IMG/VR virus record: IMGVR_UViG_3300047553_000365
Coordinates: 1-64,000 of that record
DNA from: a virus
Strand: one strand, 5' to 3'
Length of the DNA stretch: 64,000 nt
Below are positions 57,742-64,000 of this stretch, in pieces. Position numbers and translations under genes: made by a program. Below the pieces are notes generated by a model, which made no database searches, was not told where the DNA came from, and was given only the letters and a program-made list of their open reading frames with translations. The number at the start of each line of letters is the position of its first letter. The stretch's first letter is position 1.

Positions 57742-58065
57742 TTAATTAGTTGTTGGTTTATTATCTAAATCCATAAAAAACTTTCTAATAGAAGTGACAT
57801 AGAACATCTTAGTTTGATTGGCGATATTCGATTTAAAAAGAAATGACGGCATATCAAAATCATTCTCATAAGCGAACACCGTAGTATTGTCATTGATTCT
57901 GCCAATGAAACTTGGATCGCTCTTAGTGATCGCCTTGTCCTTTAACACCTGACAGAGATTGGCGATAGCTTCATCGCTAGACTTCTGATTTGAAAGGAAT
58001 ATAAAGCCAAGATGTTCCAAGTAATTAGCCCTAACCTCATCTAATGTGATGTTCGCAATATTCAT
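57742..58065 (-). CDS. Hypothetical protein
   Basis: 107 residues from ATG 58065. Alpha/beta, not recognised. Last gene before the noncoding RNA array; no compact promoter seen upstream. Confidence 0.6.
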   Translation of the reverse strand: MNIANITLDEVRANYLEHLGFIFLSNQKSSDEAIANLCQVLKDKAITKSDPSFIGRINDNTTVFAYENDFDMPSFLFKSNIANQTKMFYVTSIRKFFMDLDNKPTTN

Positions 58066-58149
58066 GTGTATGTGATATACGGGACCGCTTATGTCATACC
58101 ACGCACACAAAGTTATTATAACTTAATGAATTTGATATTTTAATAAGTT

Positions 58150-58194
58150 TGTTATAAAAATGAAAGTGGTGTAGTCTTTCACAACTACACCACT
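58150..58194 (-). terminator. Rho-independent terminator of the RNA array
   Basis: AGTGGTGTAG and CTACACCACT form a perfect 10-bp stem. Reading in the minus direction it is followed by a T-rich stretch (TTTCATTTTTAT). It closes the array transcript. Confidence 0.75.
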
Positions 58195-58230
58195 CGTTTA
58201 GGTATATCAAACAAATCTCTTTTTTATTAT

Positions 58231-58305
58231 AGAATCCCGTTCTACCACTAAACTAACCGCTCCATAAGGAGGGTATTGGAATCGAACCAATGACTGGATT
58301 TTGGA
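58231..58305 (-). ncRNA. Permuted tRNA-like module 3 (Gly TCC-like)
   Basis: In transcript order: TCCAA, AATCC, AGTC, T arm ATTGG-TTCGATT-CCAAT, acceptor strand ACCCTCC, linker TTAT, acceptor strand GGAGCGGT (pairs with one bulged C), D arm GTTT...GAAC, GGATTCT. Joining the ends gives anticodon arm GGATT-CTTCCAA-AATCC, the Gly(UCC) loop also used by tRNA-Gly at 7331. Confidence 0.7.
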
Positions 58306-58357
58306 TTAATAATGTTACTTGCTGTAGAGATTTTATCAGAAATCCATCTTGTTTGCT

Positions 58358-58451
58358 TCCCTGCGTCTACCAGTTTCGCCATCCCCAACGTTTATTTATA
58401 TAAGTGTGGGGAGTAGGACTTGAACCTACAGGTGATCTATTGATCGCGGGA
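58358..58451 (-). ncRNA. Permuted tRNA-like module 2 (Leu-like D arm, long variable arm)
   Basis: TCCC, variable hairpin GATC/GATC, T arm GTAGG-TTCAAGT-CCTAC, acceptor strand TCCCCAC, 17-base linker, acceptor strand TTGGGGA (6 of 7 pairs), Leu-type D arm TGGCGAAACTGGTAGACGC, then GGGA, which pairs with TCCC. The anticodon loop cannot be rebuilt with confidence. Confidence 0.6.
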
Positions 58452-58510
58452 CTTTACATTGCTATTATTTGCTGTTGAATTTCTTATCAGAACTTGTTTT
58501 TTTCTTTTTT

Positions 58511-58580
58511 CATGCTGCCACTACACCATACGCTCCGCTAGGAACGTAGCAGGATTCGAACCTGCGCCTCTTGTTTACAT
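58511..58580 (-). ncRNA. Permuted tRNA-like module 1
   Basis: T arm GCAGG-TTCGAAT-CCTGC, acceptor strand TACGTTCC, linker TAGC, acceptor strand GGAGCGTA (8 pairs including one G-U), D-arm-like GGTGTAGTGGCAGC. No good anticodon stem was found, so this copy may be purely tRNA-mimicking. Confidence 0.65.
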
Positions 58581-58894
58581 ACAATTAGATAATATTTGCA
58601 GTTCAAGTTCTTATCAGATTACATTTTACTTGGTTTCATTTATCAATTGAATAGTATATATTTGCTGTATTGTAATCTTATCAAGTCTCGTTTTTTCCTA
58701 TTTTGCTAATTGGTTTTTTATATTTGCTGGTTGAGACTTTATCAGAATAGTTTTGTTTCCTTTCTTAAATGTAGAATATATTTGCTGGACTATTCTTATA
58801 GAATAAAGGATTCAATACTTGGGATTACCATCATTTCGCAGCAAGCTTAACTGTATCAGGGTTCCTTTTCAAGCCTTTATTCATGGCGTAATAC

Positions 58895-58923
58895 TATTTA
58901 TCACAATAGCATTACGGTGTCAA
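58895..58923 (-). promoter_or_regulatory. Sigma70-type promoter of the RNA array
   Basis: Minus-strand TTGACA (58918-58923), 17-base spacer, TAAATA (58895-58900). Transcription would begin near 58888, just before the first stem of the array. Confidence 0.65.
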
Positions 58924-58967
58924 GTAGTTAGTGTTATGAGCAGTAAACTACTGACAAGGTGCTTAGG

Positions 58968-60620
58968 TTAAACTTCGACCATGTTTAGAATCTCTTGGTC
59001 AAGAGCTTCTTCCATGAGTTCGTAAGTGGTCTTAATCTTGCCGCTAAGGAAAGAGATAACGGATGCAGAGTATCCACCGAAGTAATACACATTAAGCGCA
59101 TTCTTACCAGTTTCAAACTTCTCACCAGTTCCCTTACCATAGTAGTTACTTTGGAGATTCCAAAGAACGATTACAAATTCATCAACATATTCCTTAGAGA
59201 ATCCTGCATTTCTAAGAGTAGTGCGAGCAGCATCCACATTAGTCTTATTCAAACTAGCAGGATTAAACTCACTATCACTAATGCACAGAATTCCACGGGG
59301 GAAATCAGATTCGGGAGTTCCTTGTTTCTTCATCTTGCAGAACAAGTTAATAACACTTTGGAAGTTGGTTGAACCAACAAATCCTGACTTATCATTCTTC
59401 CACTTGGAAGTAGGAGAATGACCATTCCACTTGTGAAGCTTTGCATCAGAATTGAATTCAATCCAATGTCCTGCGAAAGTTCCAGTAAGGAATTCACTAA
59501 AGTAAAGAGCAAGAGCCTTACCAATATCATAGCAAGTAGACTTAGTTCCAGTAGCAATGCTACCCATAGAACCAGAAGTGTCACGCACCACGATTAGGTT
59601 GGTATAGTTTTCACCTGCCTTAGCCTTATCAACAAGAGTTTGAAACTGCTTATCAATAGTAAGTTCCTTGTTAGAATCCCCTTGCCAATGACCTTCAAAG
59701 AGTTCATGGACAAATCCAGTATACTTAACAGCAGTAGTCTCAGGCTTCTTAATCCATTCAGAATACTTCTCACTAAGACCTTGATTCTTAAGGAACTTGC
59801 TCTTAACAAGAATCGACAATGCACGACCATGAATCTTACTAAAGTCGATATCCTTAAACTTACCTTGTGAGATAAGCTTTTGCCAATCGTGTGCAGATCC
59901 ACTAGTCTTAAGCTTACGATACTTCTTGTAGTTAGCAGGAGAAGTCTTGCTTCCAAACAGTAGATAACAAATCCACTTAGCAATTTGATTATTAGACTGT
60001 GCATCCACAGTAGTAGCTTGAGACTTAGCCTTGATTTGTGGAAGATACTTCTTCACAAGATCGCAGGTCTTATCATTATTAAGTGCAGCCAGAATCAGTT
60101 CACCAAACTTATCCCAATCCAATTGACGGTTTTCCCATCCATTGTAACTAAGATCATATTGCAGCATGGTAAACACATCATGCCATGAACCCACAGAAAC
60201 AAACAGCAGAATGTTATTCCAGAAAGAATCAGGAGAAACAGTGTGCAGCCAAATCATACGCATGATAGCTTCATGCTTAAGTTCAGTTCCAAGTTGAGGA
60301 TTCTTAGTCTTACTACCATCAGGCAGACTAACAATACGAGGAATGGTTCTAAGGAACAAAGTAAACTTTACTGCCTTAAGAGGATCTTCACCCCAAAGAG
60401 TAGATGCATCAGCAGCAATCTCAGAAAACTTGCGGGGAGTCTTGTAATTACCAGCCTTAGTAAATTGATCGACTAGCGTAGAGCCTGAAGATTTAAACTT
60501 CAATGCTCCATTACCAGAACGAGTCTTATTCGATTCTGCATTGGCATTAGCAAGAAACTCATTAACTTTTTTACGAGTCACTTTACGCACGGTTTCGGCT
60601 TGTCTTTTATTCTCAAACAT
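58968..60620 (-). CDS. Ro60/TROVE-DUF2828-like protein with vWA domain
   Basis: 550 residues. A helical-repeat N-terminal two thirds (AVKFTLFLRTIPRI, LLFVSVGSWHDVFTML) is followed by a von Willebrand A domain with an intact MIDAS motif, VVRDTSGSMGS, and LCISDSEFNP later. This layout is shared by DUF2828 proteins and the TROVE ring protein Ro60, which binds Y RNAs and defective RNAs. The tRNA-like RNA array follows it and a Thg1-like gene precedes it. Which of the two families is closer needs a profile search. Confidence 0.75.
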   Translation of the reverse strand: MFENKRQAETVRKVTRKKVNEFLANANAESNKTRSGNGALKFKSSGSTLVDQFTKAGNYKTPRKFSEIAADASTLWGEDPLKAVKFTLFLRTIPRIVSLPDGSKTKNPQLGTELKHEAIMRMIWLHTVSPDSFWNNILLFVSVGSWHDVFTMLQYDLSYNGWENRQLDWDKFGELILAALNNDKTCDLVKKYLPQIKAKSQATTVDAQSNNQIAKWICYLLFGSKTSPANYKKYRKLKTSGSAHDWQKLISQGKFKDIDFSKIHGRALSILVKSKFLKNQGLSEKYSEWIKKPETTAVKYTGFVHELFEGHWQGDSNKELTIDKQFQTLVDKAKAGENYTNLIVVRDTSGSMGSIATGTKSTCYDIGKALALYFSEFLTGTFAGHWIEFNSDAKLHKWNGHSPTSKWKNDKSGFVGSTNFQSVINLFCKMKKQGTPESDFPRGILCISDSEFNPASLNKTNVDAARTTLRNAGFSKEYVDEFVIVLWNLQSNYYGKGTGEKFETGKNALNVYYFGGYSASVISFLSGKIKTTYELMEEALDQEILNMVEV

Positions 60621-60685
60621 ATTAGTATTTTAGTTTATTTTTTCGATTTGTCAATAGGCTTTTCGATTTTTTCTTTCGATGCCAC

Positions 60686-60705
60686 AGTATATTACGGTTT
60701 TAATT
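60686..60705 (-). promoter_or_regulatory. Compact AATTAAAACC promoter with long leader
   Basis: AATTAAAACC, GTAA, TATACT. Unlike most copies, no ATG follows at 6 bases; the Ro60-like ATG is 65 bases on, so this mRNA should have a 5' leader. Confidence 0.8.
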
Positions 60706-60717
60706 ACTATCTTATTT

Positions 60718-61458
60718 CTAATATAACCATAAATCTTCCTCACTTGTAATAGCACCAAACAAGAAATCATTAATAGAAAGGTAATCAGTTAGGTTATAAT
60801 TATCACCTTTAGTTGGCGACCACCATGACCCATTTCTTTGTTGGTCAGAGCATTCATCCTCCCAACTGTGTCCAATCTTTTTAAGCATTTCTTTTTGATC
60901 TGCTCTACCTTGTCCATGTAATTCTTTAGGAGAAAAATGAGACAGGCAAAACATAGAGATACTATTTCTTTCCCAATCCTTAACTCTCCATAGAAAGACA
61001 TTGGCAACATCTTCTTTCGGACATTGAAATGCTCTAGCATCAAACACAGCAGGATTATATGATCCGATATTAAATCTACCATTATCCCAATTCAAACATG
61101 TCCAAGTTTTATTGAAGTAGGCAGTCATTAGTGCAGCAGTAACAGATTCAATCTTATTCTGTCTACCACCGAACCATTGTTGAGTTTCAATACTACCACT
61201 ATCATCCAACACAAAAGTTACTTCATCACTTTGAACATACAATCCTTTACAGTTTTGCATTTCCTTAGCAACATACTTAGCAGAAATAAACATAGCATTG
61301 ATTAACTTCGTATCAAAAGGTTTATCGCAACCTTTAGTCCAAGTATGAAATGCCTTACCATCTACTCTAACAAGGATAGGAACCTTGGGAGTAAAGTAAT
61401 GTTCACTGATAGATTCGTAGTGTTTGATTCTATCACCTAATGTATCTTTGCTATTCAT
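60718..61458 (-). CDS. Thg1-like 3'-5' RNA polymerase (TLP)
   Basis: 246 residues. VPILVRVDGKAFHTWTKG and LYVQSDEVTFVLDD carry the two metal-binding carboxylate motifs (RxDGxxFHxFxK and YxQSDExxFV) of Thg1 family enzymes. Thg1 adds G-1 to tRNA-His; Thg1-like proteins repair 5'-truncated tRNAs by templated 3'-5' addition. The phage tRNA-His lacks encoded G-1, and a tRNA-like RNA lies just upstream of this gene. Ends in TAG followed two codons later by TAA. Confidence 0.88.
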   Translation of the reverse strand: MNSKDTLGDRIKHYESISEHYFTPKVPILVRVDGKAFHTWTKGCDKPFDTKLINAMFISAKYVAKEMQNCKGLYVQSDEVTFVLDDSGSIETQQWFGGRQNKIESVTAALMTAYFNKTWTCLNWDNGRFNIGSYNPAVFDARAFQCPKEDVANVFLWRVKDWERNSISMFCLSHFSPKELHGQGRADQKEMLKKIGHSWEDECSDQQRNGSWWSPTKGDNYNLTDYLSINDFLFGAITSEEDLWLY

Positions 61459-61495
61459 TTTTAATAATTTCTGCTACATTTATAATGGAAAAGGT

Positions 61496-61628
61496 GGGTG
61501 GGATATCCCAATAGCTTCATATACCTACTGAATCGAACAGTCCTTATATCATTATAGAAGAATGATATCGTGCAATTACTAGTATTTTTAAGCCCGTGAA
61601 CACTCAAGTATAGAGGCTATTGCCACCC
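61496..61628 (-). ncRNA. tRNA-like RNA with extended outer helix
   Basis: Reading minus: outer helix GGGTGG/CCACCC and CAATAGC/GCTATTG, then acceptor-like TATACTT/AGGTATA, an enlarged D region of about 37 bases, an 8-bp anticodon-like stem ATATCATT/AATGATAT with loop CTTCTAT (would be Arg TCT), AAGG, and a T arm ACTG-TTCGATT-CAGT. No ORF. The outer helix and oversize D region rule out an ordinary tRNA; a tRNA mimic or processing substrate is likely. Confidence 0.6.
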
Positions 61629-61639
61629 ATTAAAATTTA

Positions 61640-61981
61640 TTATTGAAGTTCATCAAGGTCTTGATATTCTTCCACGGTGTAGGTGAACTCAATATTGTCA
61701 GGATTAACATCCTTAAAGTAACGAATAGCCCTGTCTTGAATTCTAGTAAGAGCATCCAACACAATCACCCTGCGTTCAGGAACTTTAGGAAGTTGATAGC
61801 TGTCTGCCATAGCTCTAGCCATAGCAATCTTCAAACCATCTGCTTTATTAAAGCGATCATAGACGGTATTAAGAAGAGAGAAGCCATAACGAACTTCATC
61901 ACCATTACGAACTGCGATAACAACACCACGGGGTTGCCTAGTCTTTTCATCGCGAATGTATTCTTTAATTACGGTTTGCAT
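61640..61981 (-). CDS. Hypothetical protein
   Basis: 113 residues, basic N-terminal half with DEKTRQPRGVVIAVRNGDEV, helical C-terminal half (RAIRYFKDVNPDNIE). Unknown. First gene of the tRNA-like RNA, Thg1-like, Ro60-like stretch. Confidence 0.7.
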   Translation of the reverse strand: MQTVIKEYIRDEKTRQPRGVVIAVRNGDEVRYGFSLLNTVYDRFNKADGLKIAMARAMADSYQLPKVPERRVIVLDALTRIQDRAIRYFKDVNPDNIEFTYTVEEYQDLDELQ

Positions 61982-62009
61982 ATATGTATTTTGTTTTTGT
62001 TGTGACCAT

Positions 62010-62029
62010 AGTATAGGTCGGTTTTAATT
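62010..62029 (-). promoter_or_regulatory. Compact AATTAAAACC promoter with short leader
   Basis: AATTAAAACC, GACC, TATACT; ATG of the next gene is 28 bases on (61981), so this one is not leaderless. Confidence 0.8.
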
Positions 62030-63128
62030 ACAAATCTATTTTGTGAAATTGATAATATAATCCAATTTGTGCAGCAATCATAAGTATAAAGGCAGTAATA
62101 ACCCATCCAGTAGGAATTAGAAATGCTGTATCTCTATACATTGTCCAATCATGCGGTCTAAAATCTCTTCGCACAATTCTCTTGATATCAGGAATGATAT
62201 CATCATTCACGGGTTTATCAAGTAAAAGTGTTTGTAAATTTTGCTTTACGAGTTCAGACTTTGACCATCCGAAAACATAACACCATTCCGCAGGTTTAGT
62301 TGGTTCTCCACCATAGCAGATAACGATATCATTTTTCTTACCATTCTTCCAATATGCTTGTAGATTCTTAGCCTGTTCAATTCCATTAGGAAGTTTAACT
62401 AGAATAAGGTTAATATGTTTTTCCGCACCCAAGGCAGCATTCATCTTATCCCAATCCCAAATAGTCATTTCCGTATTACCTACTAGACGAGAAGAACAGA
62501 AGGTATTATTTTCAGGATATGAAAAGAGTCTTAACTTTCTTGCTTCCTGTTCAGAAATATCTTTATATGAATAAAGGTTTTCAGTTCCAATCAAAGGGTT
62601 TTGCCAACTGTTTGTTAATGTAACAGGATAGTCACAATACTCTGGATCGTCTTTAACATAGCTGAAGTAATCATTTCTATCACCAGAATCATAATCAGGT
62701 CTATGTCCCGGCTTGGAAACTATACCATGTTTCTTGGAGATTTGTTTAAAGAAGTTCTCTGATATACTAATATCTCCAATAGTAGTTTCAACCCACCACT
62801 TAGGATAATGCGTTTCATGTCTAGTCACCCACCTAGTATGAGTTTCAGTATTTCCCTCACTATCAGTTGTAGTGTATGTTTCAAGTTCCTCCCATTCTGC
62901 TTCCCATCTTGGAATATGAACAGCAGTTACAACCCTACCAGATAAAGTCTCTGTGTCAGATTTAACACTACATTCCGATACTCCAAGAACAAACATGATA
63001 AGGACTAGAGCAGTTCCAACACTAACACCAGCCTCTTTAATACTGATAGTTGAGAACTTCATCCATGAAATAACCCCCGCAATAACGGGGATTATCATTA
63101 GAACAAATAGCCAGTATCCGTAAGTCAT
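62028..63128 (-). CDS. Membrane protein with large soluble domain
   Basis: 366 residues. Hydrophobic helices at the N terminus (about 3-23 and 30-50) and one at the C terminus (about 340-360) flank a soluble domain of some 270 residues with WVTRHETHYPKWW and DYPVTLTNSWQNP. Paired with a LemA-like gene, in which context such proteins are often envelope components. Unknown function. Confidence 0.7.
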   Translation of the reverse strand: MTYGYWLFVLMIIPVIAGVISWMKFSTISIKEAGVSVGTALVLIMFVLGVSECSVKSDTETLSGRVVTAVHIPRWEAEWEELETYTTTDSEGNTETHTRWVTRHETHYPKWWVETTIGDISISENFFKQISKKHGIVSKPGHRPDYDSGDRNDYFSYVKDDPEYCDYPVTLTNSWQNPLIGTENLYSYKDISEQEARKLRLFSYPENNTFCSSRLVGNTEMTIWDWDKMNAALGAEKHINLILVKLPNGIEQAKNLQAYWKNGKKNDIVICYGGEPTKPAEWCYVFGWSKSELVKQNLQTLLLDKPVNDDIIPDIKRIVRRDFRPHDWTMYRDTAFLIPTGWVITAFILMIAAQIGLYYQFHKIDL

Positions 63129-63129
63129 A

Positions 63130-63687
63130 TTACTTTACCCATTCGGTGTTATCTTCTCCAGTCCTAAAGTTTTCCTTAGTTTCAGCAGAAGTTACAATAA
63201 CCACTTCAATCTCTTTCTTTCCAAGGAACTTCAAAATCATTCCAGTAGGAAACATATTAATCATATCATCTGCTTGTCGTTTAATTTCCAATAGACGAGT
63301 CTGGGAAAATTGCCAATCCTTACGACCTGCCACAACAATGTTTTGTAGGTTCTTAAGAGTTTCAATTCTCTGAATAGATGGCACAGCTTCCGTTACCATT
63401 CCAACAGTTACCAATGCACCATCCCCAGCAGTATTACCCCCACGCGCATTAGCATAACCAGTAATGATATTAGTTAGTGCTTCCACTTCCTTATCGGAAA
63501 CATTTGCAGCTTCCTTAATTTGTTTTCGGGTATTATCCAAAACATTTTGGTTATCTACCTGAGTTGCTTTTGCTAGATTTTCCAATCTGGTATAACTATT
63601 AAAGCTACCAATTACTGAAAATAGGAGAATGATTCCAAGTAGAAGCACACCCCCCACGACTGTTCCTGCGATTATTAGTTTATTCAT
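63130..63687 (-). CDS. LemA-like protein
   Basis: 185 residues. N-terminal transmembrane helix then SFNSYTRLENLAKATQVDNQ and later RIETLKNLQNIVVAGRKDWQ, the helical-bundle pattern of LemA proteins (YNxLVxLxxxVxxAWxxV). LemA function is unclear; here it pairs with the membrane protein downstream. Leaderless start. Confidence 0.7.
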   Translation of the reverse strand: MNKLIIAGTVVGGVLLLGIILLFSVIGSFNSYTRLENLAKATQVDNQNVLDNTRKQIKEAANVSDKEVEALTNIITGYANARGGNTAGDGALVTVGMVTEAVPSIQRIETLKNLQNIVVAGRKDWQFSQTRLLEIKRQADDMINMFPTGMILKFLGKKEIEVVIVTSAETKENFRTGEDNTEWVK

Positions 63688-63713
63688 ATGTGTATTGTAT
63701 TTCGGTTTTAATT
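63688..63713 (-). promoter_or_regulatory. Compact AATTAAAACC promoter
   Basis: AATTAAAACC, GAAA, TACAAT, 6 bases, ATG 63687. Confidence 0.85.
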
Positions 63714-64000
63714 AAATTTTTGCAAGTTTGTTTTTAATTTCTACTAACCAAGCATCGTAGTTATTAAACACTGGAATTCCGTAACGCTGACAAACAATGT
63801 CTACATTACCCTTTCTCCAGAATTCATCAGGACAACATACAACCACTGATCTAGTATTTGCATACAGTCCAAGTTCCAGTAATGAAATAGGAGACTTAGT
63901 ATTAGGATCAAAATACAAAGCAATAATGTCTGCCTTATTAAGATGATCTAATTCCCAAGTTACCTGTTCATAGAATTGTGGATTGTTGAGTTCTTGTTTC
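63712..64000 (-). CDS. Nucleoside 2-deoxyribosyltransferase-like protein, start outside window
   Basis: The frame is open to the window edge. Residues read QVTWELDHLNKADIIALYFD, SPISLLELGLYA, VVVCCPDEFWRKGN, RYGIPVF: the C-terminal half of a deoxyribosyltransferase-like Rossmann domain (ISLLELG is the motif with the usual catalytic Glu). Only the 3' part is present. Likely nucleotide salvage. Confidence 0.7.
   Translation of the reverse strand, partial: KQELNNPQFYEQVTWELDHLNKADIIALYFDPNTKSPISLLELGLYANTRSVVVCCPDEFWRKGNVDIVCQRYGIPVFNNYDAWLVEIKNKLAKI

Larger units (their letters stand above)
58160..58888 (-). ncRNA. Tandem structured RNA array with permuted tRNA-like modules
   Basis: No coding ORF. 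Read on the minus strand, it is a chain of stems: each unit opens with a strand (58874, 58790, 58733, 58671, 58604, 58477, 58326), continues with ACAGCAAATAT or a close variant in all but the first unit, and closes with a complementary strand followed by TGATAA. Stem sequences differ between units yet stay complementary (for example GAACTTG/CAAGTTC, GATTACA/TGTAATC, GAATAG/CTATTC). Three units hold permuted tRNA-like modules, three hold short A-rich loops, and the first holds a 64-base structured loop. It follows a Ro60-like gene, as bacterial Y RNAs often do. Confidence 0.8.

Noticed and set aside
58319-58799. CRISPR-like array from the repeated TTTGCTG...TTATCA segments
   Set aside because: The conserved parts are short and split, spacing is irregular, and the variable parts are complementary to each other in pairs, so this is RNA secondary structure and not repeat-spacer DNA.
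58801-58882. Hammerhead ribozyme in the first unit (CUGAUA...CGAAAU)
   Set aside because: The core would need CUGANGA; the sequence has CUGAUAC, and no suitable cleavage-site strand was found.
61496-61628. Ordinary tRNA-Arg(TCT) gene
   Set aside because: The D region is about twice normal length and the anticodon stem is 8 bp; a standard tRNA-Arg(TCT) already exists at 54474.

Overview
The window looks like part of a large lytic bacteriophage genome with a Gram-negative host. Genes are short and tightly packed, often with ATGA or TAATG overlaps. It carries about 26 tRNA genes, several free-standing HNH endonucleases, a lysis cassette with an apparent one-piece spanin, and typical phage families (DUF5662, DUF4031, DUF4326, YopX-like, SprT-like). 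Base composition is AT-rich apart from a small GC-rich island near 31.4 kb. These calls come from reading motifs by eye; no database search was run.

Layout. (1) 1-17.5 kb, plus strand: small unknown genes punctuated by 22 tRNA genes. Many ORFs begin 2-16 bases after a tRNA 3' end, and HNH endonucleases sit against tRNA genes. A candidate amber-reading tRNA (anticodon CTA) lies 440 bases downstream of an ORF pair that is in frame across a TAG. (2) 17.5-21.7 kb, mostly minus: endolysin, probable holin, apparent u-spanin and an accessory membrane protein, then a CCA-adding enzyme. (3) 21.7-31.1 kb, mostly plus: metallopeptidase-like proteins and five tandem repeat-protein paralogues. Many proteins here begin with a shared peptide of the form MKxFKxYFES, which resembles the T4 capsid-targeting sequence. 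(4) 31.1-64 kb, all minus: a probable early region of small genes, a UvrD-type helicase, SprT-like proteins, a second 2H phosphoesterase, a LemA-like protein, a Thg1-like polymerase and a Ro60/DUF2828-like protein. Transcription units here start at a distinctive compact promoter, AATTAAAACC-GNNN-TATANT. In most copies the -10 box ends exactly 6 bases before the ATG, which predicts leaderless mRNAs.

The most unusual part is an RNA-biology cluster. A Thg1-like 3'-5' polymerase gene is followed by a Ro60-like gene. Downstream of that lies a promoter-driven, terminator-ended noncoding array (58.16-58.89 kb). The array is a chain of stems joined by UGAUAA, and three of its loops hold circularly permuted tRNA-like modules: T arm and 3' acceptor strand first, a short linker, then the 5' acceptor strand and D arm. 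Another tRNA-like RNA with an extended outer helix lies just upstream of the Thg1-like gene. A tRNA-Leu with a 44-base anticodon-loop insertion lies at 51 kb. Together with the CCA-adding enzyme, two 2H phosphoesterases and an S4-domain protein, the phage appears to carry its own tRNA maturation, repair and quality-control set.
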